From Coriobacteriia bacterium (GTDB lineage: Bacteria > Actinomycetota > Coriobacteriia > Anaerosomatales > PALSA-660), in NCBI GenBank assembly GCA_030651905.1, contig JAUSBS010000029.1, positions 1 through 39,270 on the forward strand: a stretch of 39,270 nt of DNA, written 5' to 3'. Numbering within the stretch: the stretch's first letter is position 1; each line of letters opens with the position of its first letter. The notes below the pieces were generated by a model. That model was not told where the DNA came from. It made no database searches and saw only the letters and a program-made list of their open reading frames with translations. Of the stretch, positions 8,566 through 15,838 are shown in pieces. The position numbers and the translations under genes are program-made.

Positions 8566-8903
8566 GCCTGCTCCCCCCTGAGGGCGTCCATCGCTTCACC
8601 GATACGGCCCCATTCGGCTTGCGCGCGCTCGAGGAACAACGCGCCCGTGGGGGTGAGTTCGTAGTACTTGCGCGGGTTGCCGGGGGTGTCGGTCTCCCAC
8701 GATGCGGCGACCAGCGCGTCGGACTCCAGCCGCTTCAGCACGGGATAGACGGTGCTGACGCCGGCGACGAGGTCTCCCAGCTCATCGAGAGCCTGCACGA
8801 TGCCGTAGCCGTGCAGTCGTCCACGCTTGTGGAGCAGCTCCAGTACGAAGAGCTCGACGATGCCTTTGCGTGCCTGGGCCAGCCACGATGCGAACGGGTC
8901 CAC
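8562..8903 (-). CDS. PadR family transcriptional regulator
   Basis: This 113-residue winged-helix repressor starts at GTG 8903, chosen for the GGGGAGG site 5-8 nt upstream. The PadR pattern is clear: IVELFVLELLHKRGRLHGYGI in the first helices (quoted in part), VSTVYPVLKRLESDALV as the recognition helix and turn, and PRKYYELTPTGALFLE as the wing. It is a short PadR (no long C-terminal helical domain beyond about residue 110). It heads a seven-gene operon of membrane proteins and probably controls its own transcription through the inverted repeat at 8920-8938. Confidence 0.93.
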   Translation of the reverse strand: MDPFASWLAQARKGIVELFVLELLHKRGRLHGYGIVQALDELGDLVAGVSTVYPVLKRLESDALVAASWETDTPGNPRKYYELTPTGALFLERAQAEWGRIGEAMDALRGEQA

Positions 8904-8919
8904 TCGATCCTCCCCTCGA

Positions 8920-8938
8920 TACTACACATAATGTAGTA
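8920..8938 (-). promoter_or_regulatory. Probable PadR operator (perfect 7-5-7 inverted repeat)
   Basis: TACTACA and TGTAGTA flank a 5-nt spacer. The repeat sits at the predicted transcription start of the padR promoter and ahead of the ribosome-binding site, the expected place for an autorepressor. TGTA/TACA-type dyads are typical of PadR operators. Binding by this PadR is inference. Confidence 0.75.
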
Positions 8939-8946
8939 CATCACGA

Positions 8947-8975
8947 CGTATAGTACCCGGAGCGGGCGGTGTCAA
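8947..8975 (-). promoter_or_regulatory. Promoter of the padR operon
   Basis: Read on the minus strand, a consensus TTGACA (-35, 8970-8975) is followed after 17 nt by TATACG (-10, 8947-8952). The predicted start near 8940 coincides with the inverted repeat at 8920-8938. It is the best vegetative promoter match in the window. Confidence 0.8.
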
Positions 8976-9002
8976 GCGCTGGCACGACCTTCGCTCGGCG
9001 CC

Positions 9003-9008
9003 TATACT
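9003..9008 (+). promoter_or_regulatory. -10 element of the tmRNA promoter
   Basis: TATACT matches the -10 consensus in five of six bases. No good -35 is seen at 17 nt (TGGCAC at 8980-8985). The predicted start near 9015 would give about 57 nt of 5' leader before the mature tmRNA. The promoter is divergent from the padR promoter. Confidence 0.55.
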
Positions 9009-9014
9009 GTGACT

Positions 9015-9036
9015 CCGCCGCGCACATACGCGGCGG
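9015..9036 (+). other. Hairpin in the pre-tmRNA leader
   Basis: CCGCCGCG (9015-9022) and CGCGGCGG (9029-9036) form a perfect 8-bp G+C stem with a 6-nt loop. It begins at the predicted transcription start, so the primary transcript would carry a 5'-terminal stem-loop that must be removed during maturation. Confidence 0.6.
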
Positions 9037-9071
9037 CGCGCACTTTCACAACAGTCGGGTGCGCCCTCTTC

Positions 9072-9419
9072 GGGGGCGACTGGATTCGACACGATACGTT
9101 CGAAGGAAGAAGCAGGCCGAGGTCTCCTCGCCTCGTTAATCAGGGGTACAAGACGCCAAGCGTCGACAATAACTACGCTCTCGCTGCCTAAATAGTCAGC
9201 GACGCCGCCCGGTGGGAGTCCCCGCCACCGGATCCGACGTCAGATAGGGGACTACCGACCGGCTGACGGAAGTATGCCGCGGGGGAATCGCAACCTTCCT
9301 GGGAACGGACACGTGGGTCGCCGGTGTCGTCCGTTCCGAGACACAACAGGTGACTGAGCCTGGAGATGCTTCCGGAGTGTGTGTCGTGGACCGGAGTTCG
9401 ATTCTCCGCGCCTCCACCA
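9072..9419 (+). ncRNA. ssrA: Transfer-messenger RNA (tmRNA, SsrA), one-piece form
   Basis: tmRNA rescues stalled ribosomes and adds a degradation tag. The 5' end GGGGGCGACTGGATTCGACA is the classic tmRNA start. Its first seven bases pair with CGCCTCC (9409-9415) at the 3' end, with one G-U pair, to form the acceptor stem. The T arm GGAGTTCGATTCTCC precedes it and CCA is encoded (9417-9419). The tag frame ends at TAA 9189-9191 and encodes NNYALAA; if GGG at 9144 is the resume codon, the tag is GYKTPSVDNNYALAA. The resume codon is uncertain. The length is 348 nt and the order is not permuted. SmpB is encoded at 3855-4325. Confidence 0.96.
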
Positions 9420-9429
9420 GACCTGATAC

Positions 9430-9467
9430 AGATGCCCGCGTGACCTGCCACGGTCGCGTGGGCATCT
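9430..9467. terminator. Strong hairpin between tmRNA and the release-factor-like gene
   Basis: Arms 9430-9445 and 9452-9467 pair over 16 bp, with two G-U pairs, around a 6-nt loop. It lies 10 nt after the tmRNA CCA and between two convergent transcripts, so it may end both. There is no T-run, which is usual in high-G+C actinobacteria. Confidence 0.75.
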
Positions 9468-9484
9468 CGCGTTCCCGGCAGCGG

Positions 9485-9844
9485 CTACTCCTCGTCGCGC
9501 GCGGGCGGCTTTCGCAGGCGCTTGACGCCGCCGCGATGCGCCTTGTCCTCCAGCACCCGGCGCTTCACGGAGCGCGGCTCCTTCGTCGGGACTCTTGGGG
9601 CATCGACCCGGTTCAGCGCCTCGAGCTTCTCGCGCAGTCGTGCGACGGCTATCGACTTGTTGAGCAGCTGACTGCGCTCCCGACGACACGTGACGGTGAT
9701 ACCGGTCGGCTTGTGGAGGAGCCGGACCGCGCTGTCCGTGGTGTTGACGCTCTGGCCGCCCGGGCCCGTGGCGCGAAACGTCTGGACGCGACACTGAGAG
9801 AGCAAGGCGACATCGCTGTCCGGTATGTCGATCGGTCCCTCCAT
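9485..9844 (-). CDS. Release-factor-like peptidyl-tRNA hydrolase (RF-1 domain, ArfB/YaeJ type)
   Basis: The 119-residue protein starts at ATG 9844 behind GGAGGAGG. The GGQ motif that hydrolyses peptidyl-tRNA is at residues 29-31 in [12 protein letters not shown], followed by the domain's [17 protein letters not shown]. There is no codon-recognition domain. A basic C-terminal tail (about 90-119, with [19 protein letters not shown]) resembles the ArfB tail that senses an empty mRNA channel. The product is therefore probably a codon-independent rescue factor for stalled ribosomes; a mere RF-1 domain protein of other function is the alternative. It is convergent with tmRNA, the main rescue system. 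A possible -10 (TAGAAT on the minus strand, 9869-9874) lies upstream. Confidence 0.85.
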   Translation of the reverse strand: MEGPIDIPDSDVALLSQCRVQTFRATGPGGQSVNTTDSAVRLLHKPTGITVTCRRERSQLLNKSIAVARLREKLEALNRVDAPRVPTKEPRSVKRRVLEDKAHRGGVKRLRKPPARDEE

Positions 9845-10016
9845 GCGCGCGCCTCCTCCCAACTGCCGATTCTACCTCGTCGTCCCTCCCGGGACACAGC
9901 ACGGCAACGCGTGCGGCGCGCAGCAGCCATCCTCGCTGTGCGGTATGCGATACTGCCCGATATGCTTCGCCAGGGTGCCTCCGGCACGCCGCGCATCACG
10001 AAGGGACCACGCTCGC

Positions 10017-10481
10017 ATGATGGAATGGATCGCGGCGCTGCCGCCGTACCTGAAGTACATCGTCCTGTCGTGGCTGCCCTGGGTCGAACTCCGTGGCGCG
10101 ATCCCGCTTGCGTTCCAGCAAGGCGAGAAGCTCTACCTGCCGCTCATCCTGCTGGCGAACATGGCCATCTACTGGCCGGGCTACTTCTTCCTGGACCTGG
10201 TCTACCATCGGATCCCTGTCGGCTCGTGGGTCCACCGCAAGCTTGAGAAAGTGCGGGAGAAGGCCCATTCGATGGTCGAGAAGTACGGCTTCCTCGGACT
10301 CGCGGTCTTCGTAGCGATCCCGCTGCCGGGAACCGGCGCCTACTCCGGCACCGCCGCGGCGTGGCTGCTCGGCATGGACCGCTGGAAGGGGTTCTGGGCG
10401 GTCACACTGGGCGTCGTCGGCATGTTCGTGATCGTATGGGGAGCCGCCGAGCTCGTGGCGGCGGGGATCAACCTGTTCTAG
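10017..10481 (+). CDS. Small multi-drug export family membrane protein (COG2426, PF06695)
   Basis: The 154-residue integral membrane protein has motifs of the COG2426 family: PWVELRGAIPLAF near the N-terminus and IPLPGTGAYSG near residue 105, each likely in a re-entrant loop as in related DedA-like proteins. There are four hydrophobic regions. The ATG at 10017 is followed by a second ATG, with an AAGGGA site upstream. Despite its name, the family's transport substrate is not established. A possible -10 (GATACT, 9949-9954) lies upstream. An 8-bp inverted repeat with a long loop (10482-10489 and 10516-10523) follows the stop. Confidence 0.88.
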   Translation: MMEWIAALPPYLKYIVLSWLPWVELRGAIPLAFQQGEKLYLPLILLANMAIYWPGYFFLDLVYHRIPVGSWVHRKLEKVREKAHSMVEKYGFLGLAVFVAIPLPGTGAYSGTAAAWLLGMDRWKGFWAVTLGVVGMFVIVWGAAELVAAGINLF

Positions 10482-10563
10482 GACGACGCGCGGTGTGTGA
10501 CCGTCCGTCATCGGGGCGTCGTCAGCGTTGCCGACGAGGCCGAATCTGTGAGTAGGGGATTCG

Positions 10564-13527
10564 ATGTCCCGCGGGCGGGTCACGGATAGGGACGTTGCAG
10601 TCATGGAGGAACTCAAGCGCATAGTCCTCGAGGCCGAGGACAGCATCGTGCGTAGCGTCATGATCGCCGCGCGCATCCATGGCTACGGCCATCACATGCC
10701 GGCGCTCGAGGACTCCTATCGCATGGGTGTCTCCACGATCTCGGCGAACCTGGCGCAGGGCCTGTCCGTTTCCGGGGACGTCACCGAGGTCAGCGCGAAG
10801 GCGTCGGCCGACAGTGAGGCCATCGAGTCGCTCGGTGCGCGGTTCGCACGGATGCGCCAGGGCGAGGGCGTGGATCTTGCGCTCTTCCTTGGCCTGCTGA
10901 AGCACTACCGCCACGCGTACGCGGACGCGGTGCGCGCGGCCGATGTCGAGCGCGAGAGCGAGCGGCGCTACCTTGCGACGATCGATCGCTACTTCGACCA
11001 TCTCGAGATGGGCTTCGCCTCGACATGGAGCGCCTTCACGCTGGGCGACATCTCCGCGAGCATGATCGAGCGCAACCGCACCGTGACGGCCGAGAAGAAC
11101 CGCTGCCTGTCCACGTTCGGGGACATCCCGCTCCCCGTGCTGTTGCTCGATGAGCGCGGACGGCTCGAGAACATCAACGCCGCGGCCGCCGATCTGTTCA
11201 GCCCCGCACTCGCGGGGCGGGGAGCCTACTTCCCCGATCGGACGCGCCGGGAGGCCCCTCCCGTGCTGCGCGAAGAGATCCGCGCGTTCGCCGAGAGCGA
11301 GGCGCGCGAGCTGAGCATGGAGCGGGAGATTCGCACCGGGAAAGGCACCCGGTACTTCGAGGCGCGCCTGTCCAAGCTCGCCGGGTTCGAGGGTGAGTAC
11401 AGCGGCATGCTGGTGGTGCTGACCGACCTCACCTATCGCAGGGCTGCCGAGGACGCTCTGCGTCGCAGCCAGGGCAAGTACGTCTCGCTGTTCAAGAACA
11501 TGCTGACGGCGCTCGCATACATGAAGGTCGTCCTCGACAAGAGGAACCGCCCCGTCGACTACGTGTTCGTCGAGGTGAACGAAGCGTTCGAGCTGATGGT
11601 CGGCCAGTCGGCATCGTCGATCCAAGGCAGCCGCTTCACCGAGGTTCTGCGCGGCATCGAGCACTCGCGACACGATTGGATGGGAGCACTGGGCGCCGTC
11701 GCCGTCACCGGCGAGAACGCCTCGTTCGATGCGCTGGCCGAGTCGCTCGGCCGCTGGTACTCGGTGTCGGTGTACACCCCGTCGCCGGGCTACGTGACGG
11801 TGATGCTCTCGGACATCAGTGAACTCAAGTGGGTGCAGGAGTCGCTGGCTCACTCCCGCGACTTCTACCTCACACTCTTCGAGGGGTTTCCCACACTCAT
11901 CTGGCGTGCGGGCCCGGACGGCTCGCACGACTACTTCAACGCATCGTGGCTTGAATTCACGGGACGTACGCTGGAGCGATCAATCGGAAGCGGGTGGCTG
12001 GACGACGTGCATCCCGACGACCGGGAGCGCCGGCGTACCGCGATCACGGCTGCCGCGCGGGAGAGACGGCCGTTCACCTTGGAGTACCGGCTGCGCCACC
12101 ACGGAGGCGACTACCGCTGGATGCTCGAGTCCGGTCGCCCGTTCGACGAGGTCGAAGGCGGGTTCGCGGGGTTGATCGGCTCCGTGCAGGACATCAGTGA
12201 CCGCAAGCGCCAGGAGCAGCAACTCGAGCATCTGGCGACCCACGATGAGCTCACCAATCTACCGAACCGACGCGTCTTTGAAGAGGCGCTGAAACGCGCC
12301 GTCGCGCACGCCCGTCGCGGGCACCCGTCCTCGCTGCTGTTCATCGACGTCGACGGGTTCAAGGATGTCAACGACTCGCTGGGGCACTCCGAGGGAGACA
12401 AAGCACTCGTCGACATCGCGACCCGGATCCACGGCGTGATCCGCGCCGAGGACCTGCTGTCACGCATAGGTGGCGATGAGTTCGCCGCTCTTCTTACCGA
12501 CACCGTGCTCGCTGACGCCAAGCGTGTCGCAGAGCGGATCCGCACGGTACTGCGCGAGGCCCGTGCGGGCCGACCCGACGATTCTGGAGGCCTCACACTG
12601 AGTATCGGGCTGGTAGCGGTCGATGGTCTCGCGCCCGAGGACACCGTCTTGTCGCAGGCGGATGCGGCCATGTATCGCGCGAAGGACTCCGGCGGCGACC
12701 GGGTGGTCGTCTTCCAGCCGGGGTTCGAGCCCGATCCGAGGGATCCGGCCACCGGTTCGATGCTGGCCAAGATCAAGGACGCCCTGTCGCGCGACGGTGC
12801 GCTGCTCTTCCACTACCAGCCGGTGTTCCGGGTCACCGACGGCTCGATCGAGTACTTCGAGGCGCTGACGAGGCTCGTCGATCGCGAGCAGCGTGTCATC
12901 CCGCCCGGCGATTTCATCGGGGTGGCGGAGCGGTTCGGGCTCATGCCGCAGCTCACGCGCTGGGTCGTCGGGCAGGCCGCGGCGGTACTTGCGGCCAACC
13001 CGACGCTGCAGCTGGCGATCAACCTGTCGGGGCTCGACGTCGAGGACGCGGTGCTGCTCGACGATGTGATGCACACGCTGAAGGCCCGGTCCGTGGAGCC
13101 GGGGCGCCTGAGCTTCGAGATGAGCGAGAGCTCGGTGCTTCGCGATCTGGGCGCTGCGCGCGAGTGGATATCGCGCGCTCGGGACGCCGGCTTCGGCTTC
13201 GCGCTCGACGACTTCGGCGCCGGCTACAACTCGTTCGGCTACCTGCGCTCCCTGCCGGTCGACCGTGTGAAGATCGACGGCAGCGTGACGCGCTCACTGG
13301 TGGCCGATCCGCGCCAGCTGACGTTGCTGGAGGCCGTTCGGGCGGTCACGAGCATGAGCGGCGTGCGAACGGTCGCGGAGTGCGTGGAGAACGAGTACGT
13401 GCTCGAGATCGTACGCGACGTCGGACTGGACCTGGCGCAGGGCTTCCACTTGGGCCGGCCGAGTTCCGATCTCGGCGGCGTGCCGGTGGACTGGAGCAGC
13501 CGATTCCCTGGAGCACGCCAAGACTGA
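10564..13527 (+). CDS. PAS-GGDEF-EAL cyclic-di-GMP turnover protein
   Basis: This 987-residue protein probably makes and breaks cyclic-di-GMP. A helical N-terminal domain (1-185) that I do not recognise is followed by about three PAS domains (186-290, 305-420, 425-550), of which the last has a clear PAC segment (FTLEYRLRHHGGDYRWMLE). GGDEF is intact at 636-640 with an inhibitory I-site RAED at 627-630. The EAL domain begins with EAL at 766-768 and keeps INLSG, FEMSES, DDFGAG, VKIDG, AECVE and AQGFHLGRP, so both domains look catalytically competent. It has no membrane helix and so is a cytoplasmic sensor. It stands alone as a transcript, convergent with the pilin operon. Cyclic-di-GMP could link it to the MshEN-type proteins at 26150 and 28837, which is inference. 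Confidence 0.95.
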   Translation: MSRGRVTDRDVAVMEELKRIVLEAEDSIVRSVMIAARIHGYGHHMPALEDSYRMGVSTISANLAQGLSVSGDVTEVSAKASADSEAIESLGARFARMRQGEGVDLALFLGLLKHYRHAYADAVRAADVERESERRYLATIDRYFDHLEMGFASTWSAFTLGDISASMIERNRTVTAEKNRCLSTFGDIPLPVLLLDERGRLENINAAAADLFSPALAGRGAYFPDRTRREAPPVLREEIRAFAESEARELSMEREIRTGKGTRYFEARLSKLAGFEGEYSGMLVVLTDLTYRRAAEDALRRSQGKYVSLFKNMLTALAYMKVVLDKRNRPVDYVFVEVNEAFELMVGQSASSIQGSRFTEVLRGIEHSRHDWMGALGAVAVTGENASFDALAESLGRWYSVSVYTPSPGYVTVMLSDISELKWVQESLAHSRDFYLTLFEGFPTLIWRAGPDGSHDYFNASWLEFTGRTLERSIGSGWLDDVHPDDRERRRTAITAAARERRPFTLEYRLRHHGGDYRWMLESGRPFDEVEGGFAGLIGSVQDISDRKRQEQQLEHLATHDELTNLPNRRVFEEALKRAVAHARRGHPSSLLFIDVDGFKDVNDSLGHSEGDKALVDIATRIHGVIRAEDLLSRIGGDEFAALLTDTVLADAKRVAERIRTVLREARAGRPDDSGGLTLSIGLVAVDGLAPEDTVLSQADAAMYRAKDSGGDRVVVFQPGFEPDPRDPATGSMLAKIKDALSRDGALLFHYQPVFRVTDGSIEYFEALTRLVDREQRVIPPGDFIGVAERFGLMPQLTRWVVGQAAAVLAANPTLQLAINLSGLDVEDAVLLDDVMHTLKARSVEPGRLSFEMSESSVLRDLGAAREWISRARDAGFGFALDDFGAGYNSFGYLRSLPVDRVKIDGSVTRSLVADPRQLTLLEAVRAVTSMSGVRTVAECVENEYVLEIVRDVGLDLAQGFHLGRPSSDLGGVPVDWSSRFPGARQD

Positions 13528-13554
13528 GCCGCGGTACCCTCCAGATCGCCTCTG

Positions 13555-14274
13555 CTACTTCGGCTTTACCACCATGGAGGAGATCGTGATCACCTTGTCA
13601 TGATCGATCTCGTCGTAGTACCACGCCTTGTCGGTGGCGCTGTAGAGCAGCGAGTGGTCATCCTTAGAGGTGAGCGTCACCGTCTTGCCGTTGGGGCGCT
13701 TGACCGTGATCACGTAGTCCTTCTCCGGACGGATGCTGATGCGACTGCCTGAAGTCGAGAAGTAGAGGTGCTCGATCGGCTTGGTCCAGTCCGCCGCGAC
13801 CAGTCCCAGATCGGCGTAGGAGGTCTTCTTACTCGGCCAGTGGCCGTGTGCCGCGTAGTACTTGGCCATCAGTGTCATCAGGTTGGTCGAGATCTCAGAG
13901 AAGCTGGACCCCAGTGGAGACAGTGGGGCAGTGGGGAAGTAGTGCACCGAGCAGCCCAGGGTGCGCGCCGGAGCCGTCGGGTCCGCCTGATCGACCCACG
14001 CGTAGACCCCGCCCGCGGGGCACACGGGCGTGCTCTTGATGTAGGTGCCGACCAGATCGGCGACACTGGCGGGGCGGCGCGCGTTCGCGACGTAGAACGC
14101 GTGATCGGATCTCTCGACGACTGTCCGCGTCGCCGCACACGCGCGCAGCTCAGCCAGCTTGCGCGCGTTGGCGTAGAGCGGGACGACGATGGTGACCAGT
14201 ACTGCGATGACCAAGATCACAGTCATGAGCTCCACGAGCGTGAAGCCCATATCCGAATCGAGACGTCGTTTCAT
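13555..14274 (-). CDS. Type IV pilin-like protein (prepilin N-terminus)
   Basis: The 239-residue protein starts at ATG 14274 (AGGTGA site) with the short basic leader MKRRLDSDMG and the class III prepilin motif G10-FTLVE, in which Glu15 is residue 5 of the mature protein, followed by a hydrophobic helix. The globular part has two Cys-containing segments, STPVCPAGGVYAW and GCSVHYFP, a pattern of many pseudopilins. The C-terminal ~100 residues are extra compared with a minimal pilin. It is the second gene of a two-gene operon, 4 nt after a zinc-ribbon membrane protein. No assembly ATPase or prepilin peptidase is encoded nearby; the degenerate PilB-like gene at 28837 is 14 kb away. Confidence 0.88.
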   Translation of the reverse strand: MKRRLDSDMGFTLVELMTVILVIAVLVTIVVPLYANARKLAELRACAATRTVVERSDHAFYVANARRPASVADLVGTYIKSTPVCPAGGVYAWVDQADPTAPARTLGCSVHYFPTAPLSPLGSSFSEISTNLMTLMAKYYAAHGHWPSKKTSYADLGLVAADWTKPIEHLYFSTSGSRISIRPEKDYVITVKRPNGKTVTLTSKDDHSLLYSATDKAWYYDEIDHDKVITISSMVVKPK

Positions 14275-14278
14275 GGGG

Positions 14279-14809
14279 TCACCTTGCCTCAGGGATGGGC
14301 GAGGATCCGGACACCGAGAGCGACGCCAGACCATGCTCCGCCGGGTTCGGGCAGCTCACGAGGGTACTCGCGGCGCCAGAGCTCTTCTCGGTGCGATACG
14401 GTGCCGACGTCGCCGGGCAACTGAGTGAGGAAGGTGCAGTCGTGTCGGCCTGCATCGCGGCGCCGAAGGCCCAGAGGTTGTTGACGCAGTCGTCGCAATG
14501 CCCTGCGGTCGTGTACCGGCCCGTCCGTATCGGAGGCAGCGCTTCAGCACTCTCTACGAGCGCCGGGATGCGGGCCGCGACGATGAGTGTGCACACGACA
14601 CACGCGATGACCAACGCACCTCGCGTCCAGCGCGGACGATGCGCCCGCGCCCGCTCGTCGTTGGCGAGGCGCTCCTCGCTTGACGCATGCTGCTCCGCCA
14701 CCTGGCCTTCGGCCGTCGCGATCGCGCATGCGTCACATACTTCGCTCCCGGAGTCGTGCTCACAGCCGCAGCGCGGACAGAGCTTGGCTTCGTGGTTCGC
14801 AGCGGACAT
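14279..14809 (-). CDS. Zinc-ribbon membrane protein with pilin-like C-terminal segment
   Basis: The 176-residue protein starts at ATG 14809. Residues 11-28 form a cytoplasmic zinc ribbon (CPRCGCEH and CDAC), followed by a charged linker, one membrane helix (about 64-84) and an outside domain. That domain contains HCDDCVNNLWAFGAAMQ and then CPATSAPY (131-138) and SCPNPAEHG (152-160). The CP-x-x-x-x-Y, CP, H order resembles the C-terminal part of the adjacent pilin (CPAGGVY, GCSVH). It is the first gene of the pilin operon. A role in pilin assembly or folding is possible but unproven. The upstream ATG at 14830 lacks a better site. Confidence 0.75.
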   Translation of the reverse strand: MSAANHEAKLCPRCGCEHDSGSEVCDACAIATAEGQVAEQHASSEERLANDERARAHRPRWTRGALVIACVVCTLIVAARIPALVESAEALPPIRTGRYTTAGHCDDCVNNLWAFGAAMQADTTAPSSLSCPATSAPYRTEKSSGAASTLVSCPNPAEHGLASLSVSGSSPIPEAR

Positions 14810-14863
14810 CGCCGGCTCCCGTCTCACCACTCAGACTGCCATCGGGCCCCCCATGCGGGCATC

Positions 14864-14943
14864 TACACTCTAACATCGGGGTTCAGGCATATTCGAGCAC
14901 TGTCGGCCCAACGGGCGCCGACGCGGGTGTCGCCTATGCGACA
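14864..14943 (+). promoter_or_regulatory. Possible promoter and structured leader of the NYN gene
   Basis: TACACT (14864-14869) is a possible -10. The following ~140-nt leader contains two inverted repeats: GTCGGC/GCCGAC (14902-14907 and 14917-14922) and TGTCGC/GCGACA (14928-14933 and 14938-14943). I cannot match the leader to a known riboswitch. Confidence 0.35.
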
Positions 14944-15018
14944 GTCATGTCATCATCGGCAACGGGGAAGTTACTCACGGGGGGCGCACGAGGCGCTCCG
15001 AGCAGGAAAGGACGCACC

Positions 15019-15834
15019 ATGGCAGACGAGGCACACTCGCTCGCCGTATTCATAGACTTCGAGAACCTCGCGCTCGGCTACGAGCGCGATGGACAGAACG
15101 GCAGCGCGATCGCGGGCAGGCGGCGCCGCAAGCCGGCCGGCAACACCGGCATGCTCGACGTGAACGCCATCCTCGAGCGGCTGGTGGAGAAGGGCAAGGT
15201 CATCGCCAAGCGGGCCTACGCCGACTGGGGCCGTTTCGAGAAGTACCGCGTGATAATGCATGACTCCGGGATCGTGATGATGGAGATCCCCGAGCGCGGC
15301 AAGACCGGCAAGAACCACGCGGACATCCAGTTGTGCGTGGACGCGATGGACATGTGCTACAGCAAGGAGCACGTGGACACGTTCGTCATCGTCTCGGGCG
15401 ACTCCGACTTCACGCCGCTCGTATCGAAGCTCAAGGAGAACGGCAAGAACGTCATCGGGCTGGGCATGAAGGACTCCACGTCGGACCTGCTCGCCGCCAG
15501 CTGCGACGAGTTCATCTACTACGAGGACCTGGGCACCGGCGCCGCGGCCGCTCCGAAGGTGACCGCGCAGGCCGTCCCTAAGGCGAAGCGCCCCGCGATC
15601 CAGCTGCTCGTCGAGACGATCCAGGGTCTCCAGCGAGAGAACAAGGACGTCATGTATTCTTCGTTGGTCAAGGACACCATGAAGCGGAAGAACCCGGCCT
15701 TCACCGAGTCGAGTTACGGATATCGCACCTTCTCCGCGCTGCTCGAGGAAGCGGAGAAGCTCGGGTTCATAGGCCTCAAGACCGATCCGCGGTCGGGCAC
15801 GTACGTCGTGACCGGCTTCGCCGAAGGGAAGTAG
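15019..15834 (+). CDS. NYN domain RNase-like protein with C-terminal OST-HTH/LOTUS domain
   Basis: The 271-residue protein starts at ATG 15019 (AGGAAAGGA site); open sequence further upstream is non-coding leader. The NYN (PIN-like) domain has the metal-binding Asp residues in FIDFENLALG (about 12-21), ADIQLCVDAMD and VSGDSDFTPLV. A basic loop (AGRRRRKPAGNTG) is inserted after the first strand. Residues about 190-268 form an OST-HTH/LOTUS winged helix (IQLLVETIQGL, FSALLEEAEKLGFI), a likely RNA-binding module. Such LabA/DUF88-type proteins are presumed RNases; the substrate is unknown. The cyclophilin gene follows 4 nt later, so the two are co-transcribed. Confidence 0.9.
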   Translation: MADEAHSLAVFIDFENLALGYERDGQNGSAIAGRRRRKPAGNTGMLDVNAILERLVEKGKVIAKRAYADWGRFEKYRVIMHDSGIVMMEIPERGKTGKNHADIQLCVDAMDMCYSKEHVDTFVIVSGDSDFTPLVSKLKENGKNVIGLGMKDSTSDLLAASCDEFIYYEDLGTGAAAAPKVTAQAVPKAKRPAIQLLVETIQGLQRENKDVMYSSLVKDTMKRKNPAFTESSYGYRTFSALLEEAEKLGFIGLKTDPRSGTYVVTGFAEGK

Positions 15835-15838
15835 CAGC

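Noticed and set aside
9009-9191. A 60-codon open frame ending in NNYALAA
   Set aside because: Its last part is the tmRNA tag frame; the earlier codons cover the promoter, leader and tRNA-like domain and are not translated as a gene.
14680-15018. N-terminal extension of the NYN protein
   Set aside because: It crosses the promoter region and the start of the divergent zinc-ribbon gene; the ATG at 15019 has a good ribosome-binding site and the NYN domain begins right after it.
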